Shown piece by piece: positions 25,001-37,636 of a DNA stretch of 64,000 nt. Position 1 is the first letter of the stretch, and the number at the start of each line of letters is the position of its first letter. This DNA comes from Kalaharituber pfeilii (taxonomy: Eukaryota > Ascomycota > Pezizomycetes > Pezizales > Pezizaceae): the NCBI GenBank assembly GCA_015179045.1, contig WHUZ01000051.1, positions 1 through 64,000 on the forward strand, written 5' to 3'. The position numbers and the translations under genes are program-made. A model generated the notes under the pieces. It was given only the letters and a program-made list of their open reading frames with translations, had not been told where the DNA came from and searched no databases.

Positions 25001-28000
25001 CACCAGTAATTCCAGAGTGGAATGTATGTAATACGGCAAGCTGTAGACCGACACTAGTCCTAGAAGATATGGATTTTCCCTTTCCGGGAATGCCGGCATA
25101 CATCCCACATGTCTCTCAACGAGGCCGTTTTCTGTCTAGCAGCTTTAGCTACTTGTAAAGTTACTGGTGTTGCATTGCGAGCACCAAGCCTTAAAGGGGT
25201 GCAGTCTCTGCCTAGATCGGAATTTAGTAGGTACACGTATCAGCAGGCAATTGATTGAGGTTGCCGTTTTCAACCTCGCCAACTCAGATCCGGTTCAGCG
25301 GCGACATGATCAGCAAGAGCTTTCCCTATTCAGGTAGAAGCATTTGTTGCATACATTTTTTATGAGAGTAGGCGGAGGTGGTCCCGGGAAAGAACACAAC
25401 CATGGGACTCCATACCCTATGGTACCTGCCGACCCATAACTCCGGTAGTTGGAATTGAATTCAGTGTCCATCAATGTTTCGGCGCCGAACCCGAGACATC
25501 AGTAGATACCCTCTCGGTAGTCTGAGAGCCGACCCTATCACCAGAAAACGTGAACTTCCCGGTACATAATGGCGAAACCATCAGATTTAACCACCAAGCC
25601 AAGCGTCACGCATTCAATGAGGTTCCAGAAAAATAACCACTACTAAAAAAGGAAATACAAGAATACTTCAACTGACTCACTTGACCGATTAAGCTAGCCT
25701 GAAATAGAAATAATCCCCGGTACCATTTCAACATTCATATTTCGATAATGGATCCCAAGTTGTCCCTCAGTACGTATTGTCAGCGTGGCGTACCGTTATG
25801 TTCCAATCAAGCCGGGGACTTGCGAATCATTGTCCATGAGAGCACCGCTGCACCGGTTACTATTCAGATCCAGATGATTGGAATCAACAAATCAACCGGA
25901 AGATTTTTCAGTCCGCCTCTAAGTCCACGAGACTAAGGCTGATCCAAGCGGATAGCATAGATGTAGAATTAATATTCACATCCAAGCAATGTTACTTGTA
26001 CGCAATCTTAACTTCCACTCAATATAAAACTAAAAAGGACGCGCCAGTTCATCAGCATGGAATACAACCCAGAAATCGCTAGTGAGGGTGCATCAGATAA
26101 ATATTGCTACCAACTGTTGCATCTACTCATCCATGTCGCAACACCATCCTATTACAATCATGTACGTCAGCATCGGACTGTCAGAATATTCGGGTAATGC
26201 TAGATAAATGGATATTAGACTATAAAAGTAGAAGGATATCGTTGGAGTTATGGCATGCTAACCCCACCATTGCGTCTGTACTTGTGTCCAAAATCCTGCG
26301 TAGGAGTGGATAGGAGGAGTTCCTGGATTTCGTCCCTATAATAAAATTAGAAAACGAATAGCCAGAAGAGTAGCTAGGCAAGAACATGACTGTCCCAATG
26401 ACGTATCACGACGAGACAATAAGTGTCGCTGCGCCGTACGAGAACCGACTTATGTGACATATGGGATAGAAAAATTAACAAATGCCTTGCTTGCAGTTCC
26501 AAAAGGCATTGCATAGGGTGTACGCAGATCTATATTGTGTTGGTTTCGTACCTATTGTTTGGCCTGGGGCGAGTAAATTGGCCTGACCATTCCTTCACCT
26601 TCAAACCACTGTGAAGCTCTGCATATTTGAGCATGTAGGCCTTCTCACACCATGTGCTAGCTCAAATTAAAATTAGTGGCATCCCTTTGCATGGGCTAAG
26701 CCTACAAGAAAATACCTCTATCACCTGAGTCAGCCCACCAACATGCGGTCCTTGTGCCCATTAGACTAATCACCCGCCCAGCTAGTTCCAAAAGCTGGCT
26801 GAAATTAGATCATATGCCCAAGAGCCAGGGAATTTTTTATTTGCTTTTCATCCTTACTCGTAAAGCTGCCCGCCTGGAGGGTCAACCCCTCGCGATTTGT
26901 AAGAATTTTGAGTTGTTTGCCTTGAGAATGTATCTTGCCAGTTTCATTAGAAGTGTATTGCATTATGTCAAATGGATATGAAACACCACAGCTTTCGCGA
27001 TTTTGGCACCTAGAGACGAGGCCAGAACATTAGATTTAACAGCTAAGGGGTCGAGTTGTATGAACCACTCAGGAAATCCAACAGTGAAAAGTGGATATTC
27101 AGATTCCGGAGCTGTTCCATTAGTCAGAGCCAAATCAGCAGGAATACCCTAACTTCCCTGCCCTGGTTATGCAAATTATGAACACCTTGATTTGCGGCAT
27201 TGTAGATGCAATCTGTTTCGTTGGCCAGGAGTGGGTGCAAACCCTGACGGTCACTGGTTACTTTTACTCCAGCATACTTGTCTGGATTCAGACAACACAC
27301 ACGTAGAGTTGGTAGGTTAGTCACTGGAGGCCTTTGCGTAAGAGCTTGCCCAGTATGTGAAATGTAGCCAAGGATTGTCGGCAACGGGTCCCAGCACACG
27401 CAGCACCAAGAAAGCTACATTCTTTTCCAAATCAGCATGAGTCCCAACGTGAAAGTTTGAGCCATCTTGAGCATTGCTTGAAACTTGGGGGTGCCTGCCC
27501 ACTTGATTCGGTGACGCTGGTTAGTATGTTATCCTAGAAATCTCGGACCCAGATGTTTCATGTCTCCATCCACTCGCGACCGCGAGTCCCATCATTATTA
27601 CTTACTGACGCCACGCAACCCCACACAATGATTATGGACACCGTCCTTTGCTGCATGCACGAATGTATGCGGTTTAGTTGAAGACCTACCCACCGTGTGA
27701 CATCACATGCAATTCCCGGCTTGCACAGCTGGCATGGACTTTAAGTGAGCAAGTCCTCTGTCTTAAGGCCCCGTCGATCTCCCTATCGTCACGACTACAG
27801 GTTTAGGTCCCTAAACATTAGCCACAACATGAGACGAGTCTTAGTGCATAATCATGAAAGGTGAGGGCTTAAGAAAATGGATAAATACCCTGGAGAGGAT
27901 ACTTCCGAACGTAACTGAGAATGTATCTGCTTACTATTAGTTCAAGAACCTAAGGCGTGACGTATTCAAAGAAAAATCAAGCTTTTGTTATTAATATTAG

Positions 28001-30385
28001 CATTTTAGAACTTGCGCTTAGCGACCTCCTGGACTCTACTCTCCTGAATTTATCGTGAATCACTGATATCGTACATTGGAATAGGGGTCAAGCAATGAAC
28101 ATTTTACATAAATCAGATTTTGAGGTGCAATTTCTAAGCGTCATCGTTAGCTCTTCCCCTATATACGATACTTTGTCACGAGTGAAGCATACTTATTATT
28201 GTCATGGACAGAACATTTTTTTGTAAGATAAATATTGTTATGTGGATCTTCGTTATGAAATTAAATCAAGACTAATATCTCTGCATGTGAGAGAAATGCA
28301 TCAGCAATACGAATATCAAGTAAATGTTTGACAGCTTCCCAAAAATACCTCTGTAACCCTTTATATACGCCTTGTTTCATAACCGTCCTGCCTGGTCCCG
28401 GTATACTTGTAAATCATCAGAATGAATTTCGCAAGCTCAAGCCTTGTTCAACCCTTTGGTATTTCAATAGGGCTATTAAATCGAGGACTGCGCTTTGAGG
28501 TCGAGTCCCCGTGCACCTGTGGCGCTAGCCGTGCCCGAAATCCGACGATGCCCATCCTGATTGTCATGGACCTTTAGATCAAGGAGAGGCTCTAGTCTTG
28601 GGGAGTGGCGCACGCGATCGATGCAAAGCATCATCCCGCTATCCGAAAGTTCGCGGTTGAATCGGCGAACTCAGTTAGCGATGAATAGAATCATGGGGAT
28701 CCACTTGCATGCATGGATCCATGCAGGTGCATGCACGCGCCATGTTAGGTGTGCTCAGAATGAGAAGAGCAGTGTGGCTGGGGCTATTATTTCGGTTTCG
28801 AGCTCCGATAGGCTCATAAGCAGAAGGGTGTTTGCGATAGAAGTGAAGTTGTACTGGCCAAATTGACAGCTAAATTAAGGTCTTCGCACTTGTGCCAATA
28901 GATCAGTAATAGAGCTCAGTTTGGCATTAATATGTACGTAACTGATGGAATGAGATGTGTGATTTATACCATGCCACATCATTCACTCTAAATGAAAACT
29001 CTCCGTGGCCAAGTGACAACGCATGCACCACCACAGATTGTGCGTAGTACAATTGCAAAAACGCTCAACACATCCCCGCCTCTATGGTGACAAAGCAGGT
29101 CCCAATGCAGGAAACTGACAGGATATCCTTGTTCATGCCACATTCAGTTCCGGAAGAGACAAGTGTATCCTTCATTAGCATAAACTCTGTTGCAAAAGGA
29201 TAAACATTGCCAATGAATGCACTCTTGATGCTGCTAACATCTACAATTAGTGTTATCATATCCGAAGGTCAGCTCATGTACGAAAATGACTGAAAAGTGC
29301 AATGTCTCAACAGAAACTGGTGTATCGTTTTGAACTAGAGCGATCGTATCCTGTCAGACTCAAAGTAAACGTAGGCCCGAACGCGCACATGCAGGCGTGC
29401 ATGCAGCCTTCTGCATCTCGAAGCTCATATTGTCAAATAACCGGATTCTCCACGCCTGCATATGTTCAAAAAGTCAGTATGATTTCACAGGCAATCCCTG
29501 ATCCAGACTTATCATGCTTAAAGCTTTTTCCCAATTGGCCTAGTAGGGATAGATTGTGCTTCTGTGCACAGGACATAGAGTGCCAAATACCCTTTCCAGT
29601 GCCGAAGCTACGAGAAACCTTTTGCTAAAGGGGATGGTCTTACTATACGCACACAAACTGAACACGAGGGACTCCGTGCTATTGAACAAAATGCTCCAAC
29701 TGCCATAACTCTGGGCCATCCCTATGCTAAGTGTCGGTGTTTCAGCCCTGTTGATGTGCGGTGTACTCTTACATACTAGGAGCGCAGGTTAACACCAATA
29801 TCGTGATGGACGAGGATGATCCCAGCGCACAGATTTGTGCGAACACCTCAACGGCATTCTTCGCTGTGTCTGGAAATTTTCAACATGATGCGTTTGGGCC
29901 CTGGGGTCATCAACATTGACACGTTCTCATTTGTAGCATTAGTACTGTATGCCGAATCTGAGAAGGCATTGCCAAAGTCGACCTAGTGCCTAACTGTAGT
30001 GTCATGGGTAAATGTGGTCGTATACAAGAATTGTTGCTTTATTTCATTGGTTAACTGGTGCATCCGTTCATGATCATATGGCACAGGCTGAGACACCTAC
30101 GTCGTTCACATCCCTGCATCATATAAGGAGCGTGTCTGTAAAGCATCAGCTGTACGCAACGATGAGGGAAAGGCTGCAAGTGAGGGAAGTCTTGGTGGTG
30201 GATGCGAGGGGTTGCGGAAGGAGGATGAAGGATAGAGGAGCTGAAGTGGACAGTAATTTCGAGGCACGGACTTCAGAAATACGGGGGCGTGTCTAGCGGC
30301 TACCGATTGGCGGAACAATCTTGAAGCGGCATTCCCTTGGCATTGAGCGTGCACGTGCCTAAGAGGAATGCCCGCACATCTTATG
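22061..30385. other. long stretch without a recognisable gene
   Basis: Over 8 kb with no domain-bearing frame and no LINE tail. Some minus-strand frames (27124-27399, 29065-29259) have protein-like composition but no motif or consistent splicing. GCATGC-containing palindromes recur, e.g. near 22513, 22998-23024, 23717-23743 and 28710-28725. Confidence 0.45.
28710..28725. repeat. 16-bp perfect palindrome
   Basis: TGCATGGATCCATGCA is its own reverse complement, inside a longer TGCATG-rich stretch (28705-28735). Confidence 0.7.
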
Positions 30386-30453
30386 TTTTTTTTTTTTTTT
30401 TTTTTTTTTTTTATATCACATGACCCCGCTTGTAGCTGTTCGCCATGGCAGGG
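30386..30453 (-). mobile_element. mini-retroelement family B, copy 1 (68 bp, 9-bp TSD)
   Basis: On the minus strand: CCCTGCCATGGCGAACAGC, then ACAAGCGGGG, TCATGTGATAT and ~26 A. Flanked by perfect 9-bp direct repeats catcttatg (30377-30385 and 30454-30462). The 5' end is identical to copies 2 and 3. Confidence 0.85.
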
Positions 30454-30489
30454 CATCTTATGTTGTGAAGTACAATGTACCTGATATAA

Positions 30490-31223
30490 TTTTTTTTTTT
30501 TTTTTTTTTTTTTTCATATCATTACTCGCGTGCCGCCCTGTGGGCTATGGCGAGGTTAAGTACATGAAGTTAAGTATAAGATAAGCGGAAGTGGTAAGGA
30601 AATAAAACTGTGATGAGGATAGAAATAAAAGTGAAGAAGGTCTGAGAAACCCGTCGTCCCGCTCTCGAAAGGAAATCTTGTCTCTACTCTAGCGCCGCCC
30701 ATTCAAGTAATTCCGCCAGTGTGTCTCTGTCTCCGTCTGTTTTGGGGGGCTTTCTTAGGTCCTCCTCTCCCCCCGGACATTTTCGTCTCCAAACTTCGCA
30801 TTCTGCAAAAACGTGTGCGGTGGTCTCCAGTGATTTACCGCACCATCTGCACTCCGGGCTGTCTGCTTTCCCGATCTGGTGTCTCCAGTGACGTAGTCCT
30901 TTGTTGCCGAGGATTCCTGCTAGGGTGGAGACTCTGGTTCCCAAGCGTTGTAGTGGGCGGTAGTCTATGCATAGCCTGTTTCGTTCTTTGGCTCTTCGTG
31001 ACCTCGGAAACTGGTGCTTCTGTAACCGTTTCGTCTTGGTATTGCAGGAAGGTTCCGATTTTGGCTGCCTTGTCTGCTTCGGTGTTTCCTTTTACGCCTA
31101 TGTGCGCTTTTACCCACATTAGTGCTACGTCCAGGTCACTTCGTGCTGCTCTCTCCTCCCATCGGTCTCTCACCAGTTGCGCGGGTCCCTCGTGGGTAGG
31201 GTCTCCGTTGGCGATTTTCTCCT
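30490..31223 (-). mobile_element. 5'-truncated LINE (RNase H C-terminus, CCHC finger, 3' tail)
   Basis: Begins inside RNase H (GDPTHEGPAQLVRDRWEE, WVKAHIGVKGNTEADKAAK), continues with a finger CRWCGKSLETTAHVFAEC and ends LLEWAALE at 30684. The 3' tail hairpin follows (CGCCATAGCCC, GGGCGGCACGCGAGTAATGATATG) and a 23-A tail. Direct repeats of 8 bp (tgatataa at 30482-30489 and 31224-31231) flank it. The coding remnant lies in two frames (30684-30944 and 30835-31173), so it is dead. Confidence 0.8.
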
Positions 31224-31298
31224 TGATATAAGTACTGCAGTAGTACTCATCTAAGAGAACAGTATCAAGTAGATAATGTCATTGTCGAGGCATTTGTA

Positions 31299-31809
31299 GT
31301 GGAGGCGGACAAGGCAGCCAATGCCTACAATACCAAGACGAGATAGTCACGGAACCCGGGATAAGACAAACAGCAGAAGCCAACAGAGCGGAGGAGAGGA
31401 ACCGCCTGCGGCTGCGCTATCGACCACTACAAAGGCTGGGGCACCGCATACGCACGTTGGCCGGACTCCTAGGAGGCAAGGGCTTACAAGCAAATCCAAT
31501 GGTCCGGAGTGCCGCTGGTGCGGGGAACGGGAGGAGGCCACAGCGCACCTGCTGGACGAATGCCGGACATGGAAAAAGATATGGCCAGGGGGAGGACAGG
31601 ACATAATCAGACCTCCGAAGGGGAGCGAGGGAGACAGAGACCCGCTGTTGACATTGATGGGGCGAATGGAGGTGTAATCTATTTCTGGGGGAGATTTCAT
31701 CGTACACTTTCCTGTCTTCTTATGTTATAGTATTTCATTTGTACCTAATCTCGCCATAGCTCCTAGGGCGGCACGCGAGTAAATTGTAATGATAAAAAAA
31801 ACAAAAAAA
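31299..31809 (+). mobile_element. 5'-truncated LINE, 511 bp, 13-bp TSD
   Basis: Plus-strand ORF2 C-terminus: linker RNRLRLRYRPLQRLGHR, then the finger CRWCGEREEATAHLLDEC in another frame (frameshift near 31490), then the 3' tail at 31747-31795 and an A-rich end. Flanked by perfect 13-bp TSDs cgaggcatttgta (31286-31298 and 31810-31822). It points away from the minus-strand LINE ending at 31223, 75 bp to the left. Confidence 0.85.
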
Positions 31810-31822
31810 CGAGGCATTTGTA

Positions 31823-33449
31823 ATCCTATACTAGCGGCTTTGCCCAAGGTAAAATAGACTGTGGCCCAGCATCAGAGGAGAGGAGTCAGATTGTGTACGT
31901 GAGGAGTGAAAACATCTTTTGAGGCGCATAAATACATCTGCATCAATGCTACCTTTTTATATGCTTCTAAGTTCTCCTAGTTACATGTATGTAAATATCG
32001 ATGAAAAAGGTTCGGGGCATCCCCTTCTGTCTCACTTAGAGTGTTTTCGACGCTGAACAACCCAGCTTACCAGAAGTGAGCCATCGCAAACCAGACATAA
32101 CCATCGCATTGGTTAAGTCCGGCTCTCCGTAGCGGGCTGCGCTCTCACGGAGATGGTCGTTTGAGCATTGACTACCAGCTTCAGCACAGTAATTCCCCGT
32201 GGAGCATCAAGATCTATGCCCTTTTTCCTCCACAGTAGGAACCATGCTTGGGTATGAAGCAACGTCAGCTCGACCTTGGCCCCACACAAACCGAAATACC
32301 CAGTTCTCTTTAAAGATTGAAGTCATCTAACCCTGCACCAGTGTTTCTGGAAACTCATTTAGATGTCCCAGCGATAGTTTACCTGAGGAAGTGGTGACCG
32401 GAACCAAAGGAGGGGGAGACGGATGGAATCAATGGGTGCGTGAAGGTGGTGACACCGAACCTGCGGTGAAAGCGGGGGCCGAAAGTGTGCATACGTAATG
32501 TTTCTTTCCCCGCGCCTCGTCATTGGCATGAGGCTAATATACCTCGTCATAGCCCAGCAGGACTGCATATGAGCTAGGAAACAAAAGGATAAAATAAAAA
32601 AAGGGTTATTTGAAGAGCTTATAATCAACATTATTGGTATACGTAGCTCTATCCACTCAATGAGTTCTCAAATATTTACGTAAAGGCGGTATAAGATAGT
32701 TAGGGGTTCACTTGCTCCTGTACCGAGACTAAACTCTTGTTCCACATATTGACACGAATGAGTTATTAATGGCACACACGGCTTTTCAGCTCGCACAAAT
32801 TTGATATGCCTTATATAGTATCTTGCTGGTATCGAGAAAAGGAGTCGCGGAACGTTAGTGTGGTTGCAAGTTGATGGGATGTGCTCTTGTACCCAAGTAA
32901 TGAAGCCGTGTCGTCAGCTGATTGATTGTGTCGTCTAGTGTACGTAAGGGTAACAAATCCAACTTTTCACTTCGTCAACTGGTGCTTGAGTCCAAGATTT
33001 TGAACTTCGGTGACATCGCAACTGATCCCTCCTCACAGGGCACATCGAATTTAGCAGAGTGTCGAAGACACGCTTCATGGAGCGGAGTAGCATCGGAATT
33101 AATAGTCTGGTAAAGGAATTAATTAGGGACAATGACCGTACTAGGTTGGGTAGCCAAGTCGGCGACGGCTTCCCAAGTGGTAGAAAAGTCACCCGCAAAC
33201 TCGAATATGGTATTTGGCCACAGGAGGGAGGGAAGGATAATCGTAGCAGAGCGGTGTCGCGCTGGGAGCTTGGTGTTGGAAATAGTTCTCCCTTCAACGT
33301 AGCAACTGCAATGGCCGTGCATTGGTAATTCTCTACAGCTCACGTAGCCCTGAGGGTCGCAGTTATTGGTATGCTTGGCAGTTGTTCTCTTGGCATGAGT
33401 TCATTCTGTGGGCAGAAGCAATATTGTAAGCTGCTAGTATATTAAAGCT
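31823..33449. other. no gene recognised
   Basis: Short frames on both strands only. 32935-33343 has overlapping frames with no motif. Confidence 0.4.
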
Positions 33450-33516
33450 TTTTTTTTTTTTTTTCTCTTTCAAATCACGTAACCCCGCTTGCAGATGTTC
33501 GCCATGGCAGGGCTGG
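33450..33516 (-). mobile_element. mini-retroelement family B, copy 2 (67 bp, 10-bp TSD)
   Basis: Minus strand: CCAG then CCCTGCCATGGCGAACATC, TGCAAGCGGGG, TTACGTGATTTG and an A-rich tail. Flanked by perfect 10-bp direct repeats tattaaagct (33440-33449 and 33517-33526). Confidence 0.85.
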
Positions 33517-35727
33517 TATTAAAGCTACAACCTCTCATATCAACAAGTCTCTTGAACTTAGTCCGGTCGGCCAACCAGACTACCTTGAACTATCTGTTAA
33601 TGCCTGAATCCTTAGCGCAGCCCAATTCACCGCACCAAGCTACGTTGGAAGGGACCAGTGCTGTTTCCTGGACTTCTGCTTGAGAACTCCACTTTTTATC
33701 CTCCGTCTCCTACGCAATTGGAAAACATTTCGGTGTCCAGGCTTTACAGCAATATTGAAACCAACCGGATGACGTGGAAAGGGTTGAGATTCCAGAACTC
33801 CGCATCGAGGAATTAATCAGGCTCGGTGTCCATGAGCCGCCTGGCTGTGCTATCTTTTTCTTGTGACCGCCGTTTCCGCAATTTCCACAACAGCGAGCGC
33901 GCCCAGGCGACCTTCAAATATACAAATTGGAAGTTCTCCAATGCTTTCTTGACATGGCAGAGAAGGATACGTCTGAAGCTGAAGCATTGCCTCCTCTCCC
34001 TTATGGAACCGGAGCCTGTGCGCCCTGCCGACGCCAAGACAATCCCAACGGTTGTAATAGAGTTATTGTGAATTTTGTTTGGCGAATACTGCAGCAAGCT
34101 TATCACCGCTGAAATGAAAGAACCGCTGCATCTGAGTGCATTATGGAACGAGTTGAAGGATCTTGCTTCGACCGCTGAGCCGTTCTTCTCAATTCTTCAC
34201 CGACTAGAGTGTCTTGAAATGGAACGCGAGCAAATACTGATGGAGCCATTATACTCAGAATGGTGGGAAAAGTGCAAGGAACTCCGCATTGATTGGGAGG
34301 ACATTCTGAACCCCATCAACCAATGGAGTTTGACAGAGGCTTGTGGCAAAACATTGACATTCACTTCATCGTTGAACAGAAGCTACGCCTGAATCACGTA
34401 CCTGAGCCTTGTGAGAAGAAGTTAACGAAAGAGCAACTGGAAGCTAAACGGAAGAGGGACGATGGCAAAAGGATTAATTAGCAGGTTACTGACACCACAA
34501 CCGAACTTTGGGTACTGGGCGTCGCGGTCATTGAGGCAGAACCTCCACTCCTAGATCGAGGACTTGATAACCCCGATGCCGATCGTACAAGGGCTATGGA
34601 CGAGAAGGACTGGGGTGTTCCCGTGAATTGCAGAGCTCTGGGGGAGATATATAGAGAAACCCGAGAGGAAGAAAGTGGAATGAAGTGCGGCAAATCTGCT
34701 TTTTGACAATTGGTTCTAATCTTGCAAGTGTCCGTATAAAGATTCAAGAAATGATGTAAGTGAGATTTCAGCCCTTTTTCCTCAGGTGTCAGAACAGCTC
34801 TAGAGTTACATACATACTGACAGTGTGCAACCTTCCTCGTTTGGAGGTTTGCTTAGCCGCAACTTCACTTACATGGCCTCTCGTGTCGTTCGTTCGTACA
34901 AAGCATTTCACCTCATTGCCCCTCTTGCGGTAAAATTCTTTTTTTTTAGCAAGAGAGTAAGTTGGATGGAAACTATTATTTTACAGTCCGGCGCTCCAGT
35001 ACAATAGTCATCATACAACAGGATTTGAAGTAGAAGCTGACAAGAAGGTGCCTCAGAACTGATTCATCTGCAGTAACAAAGCAGAGTTCACTCATCTGGA
35101 GGAGCGGCCAAATTCACAACCCGGGCTACAGCAAATTCCAGCTACTCCACCGAGTAGCAGCTTCAAATCAATGTGGTCAGAAACTAGTGCAGGAATTTGG
35201 AAAAAAAGGCTTCAAACGTTAGTCATCTTAAACCATGATGGCCTTGACATCTCACAATGGTTGAAGGAGGAATGAAGTATCAAGAGCTTCCGGAAGACAT
35301 GGCAGCAGTTGCCACATAGCTTCATGTTAGGACGGGAATAACAGACCTCATGTAGCTCATGAAGATGCTTGCTGGCGATGCAACCAAGCTTCGTCTGGAA
35401 TACTATGAACGGATGTTTAATGCATTAAAGGGGAAATCCTCTGCAAAAGTGGAAAAGGCCACCCCCAAGACCCCAATGTTGTCACGATTCGGAGTTACAC
35501 GAGATGAAGTAGACTCTGATGATGTCTTGTTTGAGGGAAGAGCTATTATATACATCCTATACGGCAATTTGTTAGAACGTCTCAAGACTTTGACACTCCT
35601 GGCACATCACCTCGAAATGGTGAAGAGATCTGCAATATTACCTCGTATCTACTGGTCTTTCTGAAATTTGAACTCGAAGTTACGGTATTTAATGCAAAGG
35701 GCGCGGTGAAGCACTATAACATTACAG

Positions 35728-35769
35728 GGCGGTATGCGACCAAGATATTTTTTTTAAAAAAAAAAAACC
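35728..35769 (+). mobile_element. 42-bp LINE-tail insertion with 12-bp TSD
   Basis: GGCGGTATGCGACCAAGATAT plus a T/A run resembles the last ~25 nt of the LINE 3' end (GGCGGCACGCGAGTAATGATAT). Flanked by perfect 12-bp repeats ataacattacag (35716-35727 and 35770-35781). The TSD is clear; assignment to the LINE tail rests on a short match. Confidence 0.6.
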
Positions 35770-35895
35770 ATAACATTACAGACCTAGGACTTGGACAAAA
35801 TGGCGGAGATGATAGAGGCAATATTTGATTGGTGCGTGAAGCCCGAGGAGGGAATTCCATCGACAGGCAACAGCCACGAAGGCAAGATGGGCAAA

Positions 35896-35961
35896 CGAGA
35901 CGACATGGAAACGCAAACGAGACGACATGGAAACGCAAACGAGACGACATGGAAACGCAAG
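35896..35961. repeat. 22-bp tandem repeat, three copies
   Basis: Three units of CGAGACGACATGGAAACGCA(AA) in tandem; nearly identical, so a recent expansion or slippage. 22 is not a multiple of 3, so each unit shifts any reading frame across it. Confidence 0.8.
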
Positions 35962-36540
35962 CGGACACTTTTGCGTCGCCGCAACAGACAGTAACTGTTA
36001 ATGACAAATATGAAAAAGCAGAACAGAGAGGCCCGAAGAGGAAGTTTGCATCAATGAATGGTGAGGGGTGGAGTGGAGTAAAGATGAAGAGCGGAATGGC
36101 GAAGAATTGCATAGCGACTATTGGAACACAGATAAGCGCATGGCCATAGTCCAGTAGCTGACTTCCGTTATCAACAACGCTGAAGACGCGGAAGGCTTTC
36201 TAAAACTCCTCCCACGCCTTTCATCCATAGGGTTGGAAGTTTTTCCATTTATCTCTGGAACAGAAGCTGTACTGCAAATGAAGAAAACGAGGTAATGAAA
36301 ATTGATGATTGCTCTATCCACCGGAAAGGGAACCAGAAGACTAATACTTTCCTTATCTATTTAAAGGACAATTACGACATGATACTAAAACAAAGTTGAG
36401 TCGCTTACCTGGGACGACTTGAAGCTACAGAAAGCCCTGCTATATACACAACTAGGGCTGGATGCTCTCAGGGAATAGCCGAAAGGCTAGATACATCGGA
36501 AGCAATTGTGAAGCCAAATACAATGGATCTTAATGTAACA

Positions 36541-37636
36541 TGATCCTTTCTCGGATATTCCGCAGTGGATTACAAGAGACGCTGTCTTCTCCGAGAAGTT
36601 GAAGGACAAGAGTCTGGAGTTTGTAGCTGCTCTATTCGATGGCAACGCAAGGGGTGGGTCTGAATCACTGCTAATTGGTTTGATGGGTATGCGGCGATGA
36701 AAGTTGGAGCTTCCACTCGCCGACGGAAGGTTTACAACCATATGTGTTCGGTTTTGAAAAAGAAGGCTCAGACAAGTCGATGGAGGAAAATTCTCCAGCC
36801 CTGTTGTAATAAAGGGAGAACGAACCCCTCGTGAAGGAAAAGAAATTAGAAGCAGGTGAGGGTGAGTCGGCGGATCAGTCATTTACGGAGGTCAATGAAA
36901 AAAAAGTCCTTAGGAAGTAACTGAAATAGAGGGGGGGAAAGGGTGAAGAAACATGCTGAGGGAAAGGTCGTGCAGAAGCATTAGTGCATTGGGTGAAGGA
37001 GACCGAGTGTGTGGTGCTGAAGAATTAGAATGAATATGGGACGAGGAGTAGGAACGAAGCAGGCTGAGGCGGAGAGCAGAACGTGGAGTTAGCGCAAGAG
37101 AGGAAGGCTTGCCGGAGTTTCCACCTGGGGCCCACTGGTAGAAGAAGTATGGGCTGGTTGCAATTCCAGTAATCATTGGAGAAGGATTATCAACATGATG
37201 GTGTCCATTGATATTCTTCGGACTTGGTATATCTATTCGCAAAACCATCTATTCACGTATTGGGAAAGCGAGAACTCGATAGGTATTGGAGGAGATCTAA
37301 TAGAGGGGTAATTGCGCTCTGCTGTTCAAGTTTGAGTCCACCATATTTCACTTTGTTTCATTAGTGCTACCTTAATTTTTTAATCAGGTTGTTCAAAGGT
37401 TCTTCAATCGTTGGACTACTGGAGATATTGGAGATATCGAACTGTACTATGGTATGTTAATATACACGCGCAGCTAGAAAAAGCGTTTTGCTCTCAAGAT
37501 TATATTCAAGTTTATAGACATTTTAAGACAAGATTGTACTATTTGTTACTCCCAGTGTCCCCAATGCGTTGTGGTCACTAGAGTTGCAGTAGGTGTCCTT
37601 GACTGAAGGCCTGATTGAGGGTAAGAGAAGAGTTGG
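36541..37636. other. no gene recognised
   Basis: Short frames on both strands, no motif. Probably an extension of the decayed region to the left. Confidence 0.35.

Larger units (their letters stand above)
33826..36540 (+). pseudogene. decayed coding region of unknown family
   Basis: Successive plus-strand segments look coding but are broken: 33927-34110 (YGTGACAPCRRQDNPNGCNR), 34075-34392 (acidic, EWWEKCKELRIDWEDILNP), 34293-34481 (basic, KKLTKEQLEAKRKRDDGKRI). An in-frame TAG follows and then about 75 more open codons to 34707 (TTTELWVLGVAVIEAEPPLL). Further pieces lie at 35359-35664 (YYERMFNALKGKSSAKVEKA) and 36320-36540. At least three frameshifts and several stops. No domain recognised. 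A 42-bp LINE-tail insert (35728-35769) and a 22-bp tandem repeat lie inside it. Confidence 0.4.

Noticed and set aside
28525..28540. tRNA B-box-like GGTCGAGTCCCC
   Set aside because: No matching A box or cloverleaf could be drawn around it.
35896..35961. Possible CRISPR-like array (three 22-bp units)
   Set aside because: Units are directly adjacent with no spacers; a simple tandem repeat in a eukaryotic context.
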